From positions 3,318,068 to 3,382,067 of the forward strand of contig NZ_KV917381.1 in assembly GCF_002019795.1 (NCBI RefSeq): DNA of 64,000 nt, in the 5' to 3' direction. Each line of letters begins with the position of its first letter. The first letter of the stretch is position 1. Under the pieces are notes generated by a model. That model did not search any database. It saw only the letters and a program-made list of their open reading frames with translations, and had not been told where the DNA came from. Source of the DNA: Bacillus alkalicellulosilyticus (GTDB lineage: Bacteria > Bacillota > Bacilli > Bacillales > Bacillaceae_F). Positions 34,601-44,304 of this stretch are shown here, in pieces. The translations under genes were made by a program, and so were the position numbers.

Positions 34601-35416
34601 ATGGGAGAAGTTACTTTTGATTTACATACCCACCATGAACGATGCGGTCATGCCGAAGGAAAGATTGAAGATTACATTAAAGCCGCGATTGAAAAAGAAA
34701 TGAATGTTATTGGAATTGCGGACCATTCACCTTATTTTGCTCGTGAGGAAGACCATGCTTTTCCTCGAATTACGATGGCTAAAAGTGATTTTCCGAATTA
34801 TGTAAGTGAAGTTCTCCAACTAAAAGAAAAATATCGACATAAAATACACGTGTTACTTGGGGTTGAATGTGATTATTTCCCGGGACAAATGTCGAAATAT
34901 CAGAAAGGGTTATCAAAATATCCATTTGATTACATAATCGGCTCTGTCCATTTTGTAGATGACATTAGTATTTTTAAAAAGGGAAGATGGGATGGGTTAA
35001 CCCAAAAAGAAAAACAGAAGACAAAGGAAAATTATTATCACCTCATTGCTCAGTCTGCTAAGTCAGGGATGTTTCAAATTCTAGGACACATTGATGCGAT
35101 GAAAGGGTATTACCCTGAGTTTTCTGCTATTGAAACTCCCGTAATTGATGAAACGTTACAGATCATTGCCGAACATAAGATTGCCATTGAAATCAATACT
35201 TCAGGAAAAACAAAGGATTCAGGCGGCTGGTATCCATCGGATGACATTTTAGAACGTGCACTCTTTCATGATGTCTACGTAACCTTTGGTTCAGACGCTC
35301 ATGTTCCAGAGCGTGTCGGTGATGAATTTGAAGCTGTAAAACAACGGTTAAAAGAGATTGGTTTTAAAGAATGGGTGTATTATGTTCAACAAAAACAACA
35401 AATAGTTAAGCTTTAA
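34601..35416 (+). CDS. hisJ: Histidinol-phosphatase, PHP family
   Basis: Dephosphorylates histidinol phosphate in histidine synthesis. 271 aa, usual length for HisJ/HisK. The PHP metal-site residues are seen in DLHTHHERCGHAEG, GIADHSPYF, LLGVECDYF, IIGSVHF, LGHIDAM and the C-terminal FGSDAHVPERVG. AGGAGGCG precedes the ATG. It stands alone, away from any his operon, as in B. subtilis. The two YjcZ-type genes on either side are unrelated in function. Confidence 0.9.
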   Translation: MGEVTFDLHTHHERCGHAEGKIEDYIKAAIEKEMNVIGIADHSPYFAREEDHAFPRITMAKSDFPNYVSEVLQLKEKYRHKIHVLLGVECDYFPGQMSKYQKGLSKYPFDYIIGSVHFVDDISIFKKGRWDGLTQKEKQKTKENYYHLIAQSAKSGMFQILGHIDAMKGYYPEFSAIETPVIDETLQIIAEHKIAIEINTSGKTKDSGGWYPSDDILERALFHDVYVTFGSDAHVPERVGDEFEAVKQRLKEIGFKEWVYYVQQKQQIVKL

Positions 35417-35488
35417 ATGCGATAATTTCCATTTCCAACTGCCTTCTCATTTAACTTTTTTTAGATGATTTCCGCTCATGCCCATCTC

Positions 35489-35514
35489 ACAATTGATTTT
35501 GGTTGCATAGGTTA
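35489..35514 (+). promoter_or_regulatory. Sigma-K-like promoter of second YjcZ-type gene
   Basis: CATAGGTTA (35506-35514) fits CATANNNTA exactly, with AC (35489-35490) 15 bp upstream. It is 30 bp upstream of the start codon of a sporulation-family gene. Confidence 0.55.
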
Positions 35515-35544
35515 TAGTAAATCGTCGGAAAGGTGGTGTAAGAT

Positions 35545-35706
35545 ATGTACGGAGGTTGTTATGATCCATGTGGTTACGGTTACGGTGCACCAGTTGCAGC
35601 TCCTGTTGCAGCTCCTGTAGGTGTTGGCGTTCGTGGCTTCGCGTTAATTTTAGTTCTATTTATCTTGCTTGTAATTATTGGAGCAGCTTGGACACCAGTA
35701 GTATAA
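35545..35706 (+). CDS. YjcZ-family small sporulation protein, second
   Basis: 53 aa, below the usual ORF cut-off. The N-terminus is Gly/Tyr-rich (MYGGCYDPCGYGYG), followed by duplicated PVAA units and the C-terminal helix VRGFALILVLFILLVIIGAAW, the YjcZ signature. GGAAAGGTGG lies 7-8 bp upstream. It follows a sigma-K-like promoter, consistent with mother-cell expression. Confidence 0.75.
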   Translation: MYGGCYDPCGYGYGAPVAAPVAAPVGVGVRGFALILVLFILLVIIGAAWTPVV

Positions 35707-35746
35707 TGGTTCCAAACGCTTAGAAATGAATTGTGAAGAAAAGCAA

Positions 35747-35784
35747 CAGCTCCACTGTGGTATGACATGCAGCGGTGGAGCCAT
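35747..35784. terminator. Bidirectional terminator
   Basis: AGCTCCAC.GTGG / GC.GGTGGAGCC stem between convergent YjcZ-like and hxlR-like genes. Confidence 0.7.
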
Positions 35785-35813
35785 TGCTATTCTCTAGTTT
35801 ACGTTATTCTCTT

Positions 35814-36149
35814 TTACTTACTTATACTTTCTGTGGCCCATTCTTTGCCCCAATGTTTCATTTCTTTTAAAATCTTCTCTAGTGCTTTTCCCTTTTCAGT
35901 TAGGGAATATTCAACTGTAGCAGGTACGGTAGCATATACCTTTCTTGTGACAATTGCATTATCTTCTAAATGTCGTAATGTATCGGTCAACGCCTTAGGG
36001 CTTATTTTCGGAATTGATTTTTTAATTTCCCCAAATCTCCTTGTTCCTTTAAATAGCTCTCTTAATATTAAAAACGACCATTTTCCTCCAATAATATTTA
36101 GCGCCTTTTCAATTGAACAATCAATCTGTAGTTCTTGTACTTCTCCCAT
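35814..36149 (-). CDS. HxlR-family transcriptional regulator
   Basis: 111-aa winged-helix regulator. Family landmarks: CSIEKALNIIGGKWSFLILREL, RRFGEIKKSIPKISPKALTDTL and VEYSLTEKGKAL. The Cys near the N-terminus (residue about 10) occupies the position used as a redox sensor in HypR/YodB-type members. AAAGGAG precedes the ATG. It is divergent from the epimerase gene with a shared 189-bp promoter region, so it probably controls that gene and itself. The effector is unknown. Confidence 0.88.
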   Translation of the reverse strand: MGEVQELQIDCSIEKALNIIGGKWSFLILRELFKGTRRFGEIKKSIPKISPKALTDTLRHLEDNAIVTRKVYATVPATVEYSLTEKGKALEKILKEMKHWGKEWATESISK

Positions 36150-36338
36150 TTGTTTTAATCTCCTTTTAAATGAATAATATAGTAAGTATATATATGATAC
36201 TAAGGCAAGTACCTTTGATTATATCAAATTTATTTCAGTACTTGTGATAAAACTTTCTGAAACATATACTTTTAACAGAACAAATCATATTTCTTTGCTA
36301 GTAAAATAGGACTAGCTTTGAAACCAAAGGAGACTAAC

Positions 36339-37187
36339 ATGAAAAAAGTGGTAATTACAGGTGGAAGTGGCCTTCTGGGTCCAGCAGTGATTCGAGAATT
36401 TTTAGATCATGGCTATCATGTCGTGAATGCAGATATTAAAAAGCCAGTGGAGGAACTTTGTCAAACGGTGATTGTTGATTTGCAAAACTTAGGAGAAGTT
36501 TACGGTGTATTAGCTGGTGCAGATGCGGTTGTTCATCTTGCTGCAATCCCGGTAGCTTATTCCCATCCTAATGAAGTAACCTTCCAAAACAATGTCATGT
36601 CAACCTATAACATTTTAGAAGCAGCAGGGAACTTAGGGATTAAGAAGGCTGTTATTTCTTCAAGTGAATCTTCTTACGGCGTTGTTTTCTCAAGAAAAGG
36701 ACTTGAACCAGCTTATGTCCCAGTTGATGAAGACCATCCTCAGCTTCCTGATGATAGTTATGGGTTTTCAAAAATTGTTAATGAGAAAAATGCAGATATG
36801 ATACATCTTAGAACAGGAATGCAGGTCGTTTCCATGCGTTTAGGAAACGTCATTACTCCAGAGATGTATTCGAATTTTCCAAGCTTCATAAACGACCCTG
36901 AGCAAAGAAAAGTTATTGTTTGGAGTTACATTGATGCAAGAGATGCGGCTTCTGCTTTCCGCTTAGCTGTTGAGAAAGACGGACTTGGCTCAGTTGCTTT
37001 AAATATTGCTAACGACGATACGAGTATGAACATAGAAAGCAAAACATTAATGAATACCATCTTTCCAAACATTCCACTAAAAAAAGAACTAACTGGTTAT
37101 GAAACATTACTTAGTAATGAAAAAGCCAAGAGGTTATTGGGATGGCAACCAGTTCACGAATGGCGAAAATACGTTACAGTGAACTAA
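36339..37187 (+). CDS. NAD-dependent epimerase/dehydratase
   Basis: Extended SDR protein, 282 aa. TGGSGLLG NAD-binding motif at residues about 7-14, catalytic SSSESSYG and Y-x3-K in YGFSKIVNEK. Start ATG 36339 has AAAGGAG upstream; the 36318 start precedes it. The gene is divergent from the HxlR regulator, an arrangement usual for reductases induced by electrophiles or aldehydes. No sugar-nucleotide genes are near, so a role outside glycan synthesis is possible. Confidence 0.82.
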   Translation: MKKVVITGGSGLLGPAVIREFLDHGYHVVNADIKKPVEELCQTVIVDLQNLGEVYGVLAGADAVVHLAAIPVAYSHPNEVTFQNNVMSTYNILEAAGNLGIKKAVISSSESSYGVVFSRKGLEPAYVPVDEDHPQLPDDSYGFSKIVNEKNADMIHLRTGMQVVSMRLGNVITPEMYSNFPSFINDPEQRKVIVWSYIDARDAASAFRLAVEKDGLGSVALNIANDDTSMNIESKTLMNTIFPNIPLKKELTGYETLLSNEKAKRLLGWQPVHEWRKYVTVN

Positions 37188-37200
37188 TAGTAAATCAAAT

Positions 37201-37239
37201 AAAAAACAAGGAAAGAGCTATGATAGCTTTTTCCTTGTT
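37201..37239. terminator. Bidirectional terminator
   Basis: AAACAAGGAAAGAGCTAT / AGCTTTTTCCTTGTTTT stem between convergent genes; it overlaps the end of the peptidase gene. Confidence 0.85.
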
Positions 37240-38378
37240 TTGTTCATTTCTAACCATGCTAGTCGCTCGATGACTTTTGCCAGTAATAAAGTTCTCTCTG
37301 TCAAAGATGGAATCTCTAAATACTCATTTTCACTATGCGCGTTCCCACCAATTGGACCAAGTCCATCAATCGTAGGAATCCCAAGCGCTGCTGTAAAAGA
37401 AGCATCAGACCCTCCACCTGTTTTGGTATCTTTAATTGACAGTCCTATTTCCTTACCGACATCTTGGATAATTCCAAACAACTTTTCTATTTTTTCGTTT
37501 TTTATCATCGGCGGTCGACTCATATCACCTTTTAGTTCTACTTTTGTACCTCTTACAACTGTGGATGAACAGACTTCTTCAATTTTATGTTCCATCTCTG
37601 TCACTTGTTCTGGAGTAGAAACCCTAACATCAATATGACCGACTGCATTTGATGAAATTGTATTTACTGCGTCTCCGCCTTTAATCATTCCAACATTTAC
37701 AGATATGCCGTGTTCATAATCATTTAGTTCATGTAGTTTTACAATTTTATAGGCAAGTTCCTGGATAGCACTTCTTCCCTTTTCAGGTTCAATTCCTGAG
37801 TGAGCTGCTTTTCCTTTAATCTTTATTGTAAATCGACCATTGCCTCTTCTTTCTGTTACAAGTGAGCCATCTTTTCGTGCTGGTTCCATTACAAGGGCGT
37901 AGGCCATTCCTTTTGCTTGGGCTTCAATTAACGAACGAGAACTTGGAGAGCCCACTTCTTCATCACTATTAATGACTATCTTTACATATTTATATGCATC
38001 TTCTCCTGCCTCTTTAAGTGCAGAAAGTGCATAAACTACAGCAACCAAACTTGCTTTCATATCAATAACACCCGGTCCGTATGCCCGGTTATCTTTAATG
38101 GAAAATGGGCGCTTACTTGCGGTCCCTTTTTCAAATACGGTGTCCATATGCGCAACAATCATGATTGGAGGATCCTTGATTTCTGGATGTTTGATGATTA
38201 GATGATTACCATACTTCAATTGTTGTTTGACTGTTACACGGTAACCTAAGTGTTCAAACTTTTGACGAAGAATCGAACCTACCTCGTCAACTCCATGCTT
38301 GTACGTCGAACCACTATCAATATTGACCAGATGTTTAAGCAATGACAGCATCTCATTTTCTTTGGACAGTAAGTTCAT
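37218..38378 (-). CDS. M20-family metallopeptidase (carboxypeptidase G2-like)
   Basis: Di-zinc exopeptidase or deacylase, 386 aa. Metal ligands are in IVAHMDTVFE, GPGVIDMKAS and SDEEVGSPSS (catalytic Glu and ligand), with VMEPARKDGS and the dimerisation-domain His in GKAAHSGIEPEKG. The C-terminal ligand His is in IGGNAHSENE. Start ATG 38378 follows AAGGGGA; 38405 is a longer alternative. No signal peptide, so cytoplasmic. Members cleave C-terminal glutamate or N-acyl amino acids; the exact substrate is not readable. Confidence 0.85.
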   Translation of the reverse strand: MNLLSKENEMLSLLKHLVNIDSGSTYKHGVDEVGSILRQKFEHLGYRVTVKQQLKYGNHLIIKHPEIKDPPIMIVAHMDTVFEKGTASKRPFSIKDNRAYGPGVIDMKASLVAVVYALSALKEAGEDAYKYVKIVINSDEEVGSPSSRSLIEAQAKGMAYALVMEPARKDGSLVTERRGNGRFTIKIKGKAAHSGIEPEKGRSAIQELAYKIVKLHELNDYEHGISVNVGMIKGGDAVNTISSNAVGHIDVRVSTPEQVTEMEHKIEEVCSSTVVRGTKVELKGDMSRPPMIKNEKIEKLFGIIQDVGKEIGLSIKDTKTGGGSDASFTAALGIPTIDGLGPIGGNAHSENEYLEIPSLTERTLLLAKVIERLAWLEMNKTRKKLS

Positions 38379-38612
38379 GTGCAGCTTTCCCCTTAACTCA
38401 ATCATAACTTGATTCCCTCTATTATATTATATTTATCGGATAACAAGAATGTGTTTCTTTTTATTGTCTTCTAAATGCCCTTTTTTAGCAAGTACAAAAC
38501 ATCCCATTATTGTATGTTAATATTAGTAAGCTATAGAAATATTCCCAAAAAGAAGGGCTAAGCCGCTTAGGCGTACCTGAAAGAATAACGAATTTCCCTA
38601 AAATTAATTAGA

Positions 38613-38654
38613 AAGAGTGTGGGACAAAGGTTTGTTTTGTCCCACACTCTTTTC
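38613..38654. terminator. Bidirectional terminator, GGGACAAAGG family
   Basis: AAGAGTGTGGGACAAA / TTTTGTCCCACACTCTT stem followed by TTTCT. Same arm as other hairpins of this family in the window. Confidence 0.85.
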
Positions 38655-38666
38655 TCGTTATGTATT

Positions 38667-38807
38667 CTATTGTTTTACAGGGTGTTGTTGATTTGTTTTT
38701 TTTAGCTGACTCTTTTGAACTAACCATTTAATAAAGTCTTGTTCATTTTCTTTCGTTGTTCGTTTTAGTTGATGTTCAATACTTGTTTTAAGTTGTGAAA
38801 AGTCCAT
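38667..38807 (-). CDS. Small basic protein, 46 aa
   Basis: Predicted helical protein beginning MDFSQLKTSIEHQLK and ending QQHPVKQ, with no Cys and no membrane segment. AGGGGATG lies about 8 bp before the ATG and a family terminator follows 13 bp after the stop. It is short, so its reality rests on the ribosome site and terminator. Function unknown. Confidence 0.45.
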   Translation of the reverse strand: MDFSQLKTSIEHQLKRTTKENEQDFIKWLVQKSQLKKTNQQHPVKQ

Positions 38808-38999
38808 CTAAACATCCCCTTTTTAGTCATTCATTATATCCTTGTACCATATACCCGATTTTTGAAATATTAAACCTTTTATATATAAAATTTGATAATA
38901 ATTATTTGTCCCATTAATCACCTATCATAATAAGCTCTCACTTAAGCCAAGATAGTAACTGTGGCATTAAGGTGCTACACAATTAAGGAGGCGATTTGA

Positions 39000-39515
39000 A
39001 TGGGAATCTTGAGTGGAAACCAAGAAAAAGAACCATTGCATTACGGTGAAATCTCTGGTTTATGGGGATATTTAGCTGGTTTAAATGGTTCCGTTGCGGC
39101 ATATACCACTTATCTAAACCACACCGGTGACGCTGACTTAAGAAAATTCATTGAAGACAAAATTCATAATGAAATGAAACCACAGATTAAGCAAATCGAA
39201 ACCATCTTACGTGATAATGGGATCGAGGTGCCTCCAGCTATACCTGAAAAATCAGCTGCTCCAATTGAGGCTATACCGACAGGAGCAAGATTTACTGATC
39301 CGGAAATAGCAGAAATGATTGCAAAAAATTCCGCTACTGGGTTAGTTGCATTAAGCCAAATCATGGGAATGTGTACACGTGAGGACATTGCAGTAATGTG
39401 TGGTCAATTTCATATGGAAAAAGCTCAAACAGGTATGCGTCTTCTACGCATGCAAAAAGATAAAGGTTGGTTAATCCTACCTCCATTACACACAAGAATT
39501 CCTGAACTCGTCTAA
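39000..39515 (+). CDS. DUF3231-family protein
   Basis: 171 aa, mostly helical. It begins EPLHYGEISGLWGYLAGLNG and continues with a four-helix-bundle pattern (HNEMKPQIKQIETILRDNGIEVPP), typical of DUF3231, which is related to ferritin-like and CotF-like spore proteins. AGGAGGCG precedes the ATG by 7 bp and a terminator follows. Single domain, normal size. Acid and His positions could suit a metal site, but no function is established. Confidence 0.75.
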   Translation: MGILSGNQEKEPLHYGEISGLWGYLAGLNGSVAAYTTYLNHTGDADLRKFIEDKIHNEMKPQIKQIETILRDNGIEVPPAIPEKSAAPIEAIPTGARFTDPEIAEMIAKNSATGLVALSQIMGMCTREDIAVMCGQFHMEKAQTGMRLLRMQKDKGWLILPPLHTRIPELV

Positions 39516-39549
39516 CGAAGCTAGTTTTTATTAATCGGTAGATTGTTAT

Positions 39550-39580
39550 GGTGCTTTGAGGAAGCTCAAAGCACCAATCC
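39550..39580 (+). terminator. Terminator of DUF3231 gene
   Basis: GGTGCTTTGAG / CTCAAAGCACC perfect 11-bp stem, then a T-rich run. Confidence 0.9.
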
Positions 39581-39610
39581 TTTCTTTCTTCTATAACTGT
39601 TACATAGACG

Positions 39611-39718
39611 TTATTTACTTTGCTTTGCCATATATAACATCATATAGGCTGAACCTAATGAGATGGCCATTAAGGCAAATGAAAAGCCGATGATAGCTAA
39701 AAGTGCAATAATGCTCAT
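39611..39718 (-). CDS. Small single-helix membrane protein, 35 aa
   Basis: Starts MSIIALLAIIGFSFALMAIS, one hydrophobic helix, and ends with a basic AKQSK tail. GGGGAG lies 7 bp before the ATG. Conserved small membrane peptides of this kind are common in Bacillus, but I do not recognise the family. Confidence 0.45.
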   Translation of the reverse strand: MSIIALLAIIGFSFALMAISLGSAYMMLYMAKQSK

Positions 39719-39876
39719 CCAATCTCCCCTTCCATCCGGTTTATTCCATTCTATTTTGACAAAATGAAGAACATGCCTATTGATATCACTTTCTAACTCA
39801 CTTCATGTTAGTGGGATCAAATGGAATTTAATCGATTCTCACGGACAGAAGACTTATCAACTTTTATGGAAATATA

Positions 39877-39920
39877 AAAAAGCTGACTCAAGAGGTAAAA
39901 AACACCTAAAAAGTCAGCTC
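39877..39920 (-). terminator. Terminator of the CBS-domain gene
   Basis: AGCTGACT / AGTCAGCT stem with an inner AGGTG/CACCT hairpin and TTTTTTAT on the minus strand. Confidence 0.8.
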
Positions 39921-40003
39921 CCATATGATACAAAACAAAAGTTATTCTTTCCTAGAATCATCCATTTTTTCATTTTTGCCTATTATCTTTTGTCTGGTGT
40001 TTA

Positions 40004-41257
40004 TTATCTATCAGTCGTAATTTCGACGATTGCTTTCTTAATTCTACGATTTTGAACTTCTTCAATAGATATAAAAATATTTTCATATTTAATCTTTTCA
40101 TCTTTTTTCGGAAGGTAGCCCAAGATTTCTGAAATCCAACCACTAAAAGTATAGGATGATGTTTCAGACAAGTTAATATTTATTGAATCACAGAAGTCAT
40201 CAATAGATATACTTCCATCAATTCTGTATCGATTGTCTTCAAGTTCCTCTATAAAATTTTCTTTTTCATCATGCTCATCCCATATATCACCAACTATCTC
40301 CTCTAGAATATCTTCAATAGAAATTATTCCAGCTGTTCCACCGTACTCATCCACAACAATCGCCAAATGTACTTTGCTATTTTGTAATTGTTTAAGTAGT
40401 TTTGATATTTTCACTGTGCCAATCACAAAAAACGGTTTCCGGATGATATCAGTTAATATAAAGTCACTACCTTTGACATAACTCGTAAAGAAATCCCTAT
40501 GAGATAAGATTCCTATTATATTATCTATTGTACCTTCATAGACCGGGAGTCTTGAATATTTTTCATTTATAAAGAGGTCTTTTATATCATTAATATCAGA
40601 TTCGATTGATATCGATATCACATCTGGTCTTGGTGTTAATATATCTTTTACGACAATATCATCGAACTCAATGGCATTGTGTAATAGTTCTCTTTCTTGT
40701 ATTTGAAATGTACCTTCTTCTTCTCCAATGTCAACTAATGTTTTTATATCTTCATCCGTGACAGTAGGAACCTCTTCTGTACCAATTACTTTATTTAATA
40801 ACACTTTTAATTTAACAAAAATCCATGTCATAGGATAAAAAATCTTCATAATCAATTTTAAAGAAGCCGATACAAAGAAAAGATATTTTTCAGGGTATTG
40901 TTTTGCCAGTGATTTCGGTAAAATTTCTCCAAACGTTAACACCATAATGGTTAATACGAAAGTCGTAATTAGTAGCGTACTTGCGTTGCTTCCAAACATG
41001 TCAGTTGCTACTTTAGTAGCTATCGTGGCCATAGCTATATTAACAATGTTATTTCCTATCAATATAGTAGATAGACTTTGATCATAATTTTCTGTCATGC
41101 TCAATGAACGTTGAGCTTTAACATTATTCGCCTCGGCTAGATGACGAAGCCTTAACTTATTCGCACTGGTAATAGCTGTTTCAGATGCAGAAAAATAAGC
41201 AGATAAAAATAAAAATGCCCCTAATAAAATAATCGAGTCATAGGGTATACTGTCCAA
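40004..41257 (-). CDS. CNNM/CorC-type membrane protein with CBS pair (HlyC family)
   Basis: Membrane protein of about 417 aa, linked in this family to magnesium or cobalt efflux. The DUF21/CNNM transmembrane domain (residues 1-185) has FSASETAITSANKLRLRHLAE and GEILPKSLAKQYPEK. A CBS pair spans about 200-325 (LTPRPDVISISIES, VDEYGGTAGIISIEDILEEIVGDI). The CorC_HlyC domain forms the last 80 residues. The longest frame opens at TTG 41275, but GGAGAGTGA lies just upstream of TTG 41257. Monocistronic. Confidence 0.85.
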   Translation of the reverse strand: MDSIPYDSIILLGAFLFLSAYFSASETAITSANKLRLRHLAEANNVKAQRSLSMTENYDQSLSTILIGNNIVNIAMATIATKVATDMFGSNASTLLITTFVLTIMVLTFGEILPKSLAKQYPEKYLFFVSASLKLIMKIFYPMTWIFVKLKVLLNKVIGTEEVPTVTDEDIKTLVDIGEEEGTFQIQERELLHNAIEFDDIVVKDILTPRPDVISISIESDINDIKDLFINEKYSRLPVYEGTIDNIIGILSHRDFFTSYVKGSDFILTDIIRKPFFVIGTVKISKLLKQLQNSKVHLAIVVDEYGGTAGIISIEDILEEIVGDIWDEHDEKENFIEELEDNRYRIDGSISIDDFCDSININLSETSSYTFSGWISEILGYLPKKDEKIKYENIFISIEEVQNRRIKKAIVEITTDR

Positions 41258-41379
41258 AATACAATCACTCTCCAAAGTTTAATATCTCTATTATACAATC
41301 ATTTTTTCATTTTAGATATTCTAATCATCGCTTTCTCTTTTGAATTTCTTATTTTCCGGATTAACAACTCTGTAATAGG

Positions 41380-41411
41380 AAAAGACCAAATCACTTACGA
41401 TTTGATCTTTT
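41380..41411 (-). terminator. Terminator of the six-gene signalling/glycan operon
   Basis: AAAAGACCAAATC / GATTTGATCTTTT stem on the minus strand, 29 bp after the kinase stop. Confidence 0.8.
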
Positions 41412-41439
41412 CAGGTGGTACTTCTTTAGAGTTTACTTT

Positions 41440-44304
41440 TTACTGTTCCCCTTCAACATCAGGGTACATGATTTGCCCATCTTTTGTTCCTGCTAGCAAC
41501 GTTTGCAAGATAACGGTTGATAGCTTATTCGCTGGATATGGCTTTGTTAAATAATGTTTTGCTCCAAGTTGAAACCCTTTATCTTTTTCATCTAATGCAG
41601 ACGAAACAATGATAGGGATGTTCTTTGTTTTGGGATTTTCCTTAAGTTTTTCAATAACAGTCCAACCATCAATGCTATTGTGGAGCATAATGTCTATGAC
41701 GACAGCATCTGGATTAAACGATTCAATCGCTTTAATGGCTTCTTCACCATCTTTTTTATGAACAACCTGAAACCCAGATTCTAATAACTGCTCTTTTAAT
41801 AACAAGGCAAGACTTTGGTCGTCCTCTAAGATAAGAAGCTTAGGCTTGGATTCATCTACTTTTGGATTCTCGATAATATATTCTTCCCCTTGAACTAAAG
41901 GTAATGTAACTGTAAATGTGCTCCCTTGACCTTCTGTAGAAATGACAGAAATCGTACCATCATGTGCCTGAGCTATTTCCTTACAAACGGAGAGACCTAA
42001 CCCTGTACCACCAATTTTACGACGGTCTGAGTTATCAATTCTGTAAAATTTTTGGAATAGGTTTTTAATTTCAGTTTCAGGTATCCCTAAACCACTGTCT
42101 TTTACGGCAATCTCTAAAGTAAAGTCAGAATTTTTTAATTCAAGCTCTACAGGGTCACCATCTGGTGAAAATTTAATGGCGTTACTAATTAAATTGGTAA
42201 ATAACTGTACCATTTTTTCTTCATCAGCAAACACGACTGCTTTTGAAGTCATATCTGTTATTAAAATCTTACGTTCCAGATGCTGTTCATTGAAAATGTC
42301 TGAAATCTGTTCAATAAGCTGTCCCATATTAACTGCTTTTTTGTGATACGTTTGCTTTCCAGATTCCATACGCTGCAAATCAAGAAAATCGTTAATTAGA
42401 TTTGTCAGACGTTTTGCTTCTTTATGAATTGTATCCAAGTATTTCTTTTTCCGATTTTCGTTTAAGTCTTTATTAATCATCAACTCAGTGAAACCGAGTA
42501 TACTTGCTAATGGCGTTCTAAGTTCGTGGCTTACAGTGCTTACAAGCTCAGATTTCATTCCATCTATTCCATGTTCCACCGTAATATCTCTGTGGACAAA
42601 TAGAGTTCCTATTTTTTCCTCATTGCGATAAATCGCTTGAGCATAGACATCAATCACTTTCTTTTCTGGATACAAGATTTCATAACGGTAAGTAGCCACC
42701 GTATCATCTGTATTTTGTGTCACTTGTTCAAAGAAAGACATAAACTGTTGTTTATTTTCAACATTTTTGACTAGCTTTAATATCCACTCTTGTAATGGTA
42801 GATTAAATAACGATTTGACCGAGTCTCTATCAAATAACTCACATAACTTATAGTTAACCTGAACTAATTGACCTTCACTATCTACTAGGATGATACCCTC
42901 ATTAACATTGTCAATAATGTCTTGATTTAATTGACGTTCTTTTTCAGCCTCTTCGTACAGATATATCTTTTCAATTGATAACGCCAATTGGCTCATCAGT
43001 GATTGATGTTCCTCAATATCTCTCTCAGAAAATGGATATCCAATGCGAGTTGACATGTAAATAGCTATCAGTGTTCCTTCTGCTGTAAAGACAGGAGCAT
43101 ATAAATCCATACTTTCAACAGGTTCTTGATGATACCCTTGCTCCGCTGAAGTGCTTATCCTTGAAGAAACATGGATTTTTTTTGTTTGCTCTAACCTGAT
43201 TTGAACACCATCTTTTAAGGTGGACAATACATTTTTCGCATTTTCTTCTGAAATTCCTATCGCTTTATAATCGGAATGGTCATTAAGTAAAACTAACATT
43301 GCTTTATCTGTATGAAACAAAGCTGTCATTGCTGTAACAACCTTTTCCAATAGCTCTTTTTGATTTAATGTCGTGGATAAGGTTGAAATCATATCATTAT
43401 AAAGTTCTAGCTTTCGTTTACTATTTTCTGAGTCTTCTAACAATGCCATCAACTGTTCCTGTTGGGCTGTTAACTCTTCTTGTTGGGCTGTTAGCTCTTC
43501 ATTTTGAGCTGTTAATTCTTCTTCTTTCATTTGAACTGTGCGAACCATCGTTTCAAATGAACGTGATAAAACACCTATTTCATCATTTCGATTTGTCTCA
43601 AAAAATTCAAACTGTTCACCGGATGAAACTTTTTGTGCCGTTTCTGTAAATTTTCCAAGTGGTTTTCCAATATCTCTTACAATTTTTCGAATCGCAAACC
43701 CGATAGAGACTAAAATAACAATAATATATATAAAAAAGATAAGAGCTAGTTGGCTTAATTTTTTTATAAATGAATTGTTTACTGTTTTTATTTCAGTAGC
43801 ATAAGCATCGGATAGTCCCTGAGTTAATTCAAGGATTTTATTAATTTCATCTGTCGTACCTCTTTGAGTTAATTCCCCAAGCGCTTCATACTCTCTGTTA
43901 CGAACTAGATTGGCTACTTCCGGAAGAAAATCTTCAGTATAGTGTTTAATAAACCCTTCCACTTCATTACTGTATGCTACTTCTTCTGAATTCAAATGAT
44001 ATGAACGGTATTGTTTTAAATATCCTTCTAATGTACGTTCCTCTTCAAAAATCTCTTTATATTCAATTCCACTTCGAAAGGCCATGTACCCTCTTCCACG
44101 GAAAACCATTAATGTATAGTGTCTTTCTATTTTATCCATGATTTCTTCTTTATCGATAAGCTCAGCGCGAATTGTATCAAACTGATTGCGCTCATACTGG
44201 TATAAAATAGAGATAAGAATACCGCCTAATATAATGAGGGAAAGAATAGCCACCATAACTACAGCAAATTGGCGCAATAAACTTTTCTTTAAGAAGTTAA
44301 CCAT
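41440..44304 (-). CDS. Hybrid sensor histidine kinase (HAMP-GAF-PAS-HisKA-HATPase-REC)
   Basis: 954 aa. TM1 (residues about 14-35), extracellular helical sensor to about 185, TM2 (about 187-208), HAMP (about 210-265). A coiled coil made of repeated E-E-L-T-A-Q follows, then GAF (about 310-460), PAS (about 470-575), HisKA with VSHELRTPLASILGF, HATPase (NLISNAIKFS, DSGLGIP, GTGLGLSVCK), and a C-terminal REC (VIDIMLHNSIDGW, TKPYP). The His and both phospho-Asp partners are intact. It overlaps the REC gene by 8 bp and ends a co-directional operon with a diguanylate cyclase and a glycan synthase, suggesting control of exopolysaccharide output. Confidence 0.88.
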   Translation of the reverse strand: MVNFLKKSLLRQFAVVMVAILSLIILGGILISILYQYERNQFDTIRAELIDKEEIMDKIERHYTLMVFRGRGYMAFRSGIEYKEIFEEERTLEGYLKQYRSYHLNSEEVAYSNEVEGFIKHYTEDFLPEVANLVRNREYEALGELTQRGTTDEINKILELTQGLSDAYATEIKTVNNSFIKKLSQLALIFFIYIIVILVSIGFAIRKIVRDIGKPLGKFTETAQKVSSGEQFEFFETNRNDEIGVLSRSFETMVRTVQMKEEELTAQNEELTAQQEELTAQQEQLMALLEDSENSKRKLELYNDMISTLSTTLNQKELLEKVVTAMTALFHTDKAMLVLLNDHSDYKAIGISEENAKNVLSTLKDGVQIRLEQTKKIHVSSRISTSAEQGYHQEPVESMDLYAPVFTAEGTLIAIYMSTRIGYPFSERDIEEHQSLMSQLALSIEKIYLYEEAEKERQLNQDIIDNVNEGIILVDSEGQLVQVNYKLCELFDRDSVKSLFNLPLQEWILKLVKNVENKQQFMSFFEQVTQNTDDTVATYRYEILYPEKKVIDVYAQAIYRNEEKIGTLFVHRDITVEHGIDGMKSELVSTVSHELRTPLASILGFTELMINKDLNENRKKKYLDTIHKEAKRLTNLINDFLDLQRMESGKQTYHKKAVNMGQLIEQISDIFNEQHLERKILITDMTSKAVVFADEEKMVQLFTNLISNAIKFSPDGDPVELELKNSDFTLEIAVKDSGLGIPETEIKNLFQKFYRIDNSDRRKIGGTGLGLSVCKEIAQAHDGTISVISTEGQGSTFTVTLPLVQGEEYIIENPKVDESKPKLLILEDDQSLALLLKEQLLESGFQVVHKKDGEEAIKAIESFNPDAVVIDIMLHNSIDGWTVIEKLKENPKTKNIPIIVSSALDEKDKGFQLGAKHYLTKPYPANKLSTVILQTLLAGTKDGQIMYPDVEGEQ

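Noticed and set aside
39780-40055. 91-aa ORF on the plus strand
   Set aside because: It covers the terminator hairpin at 39877-39920, has no ribosome site and overlaps the end of the CBS-domain gene.
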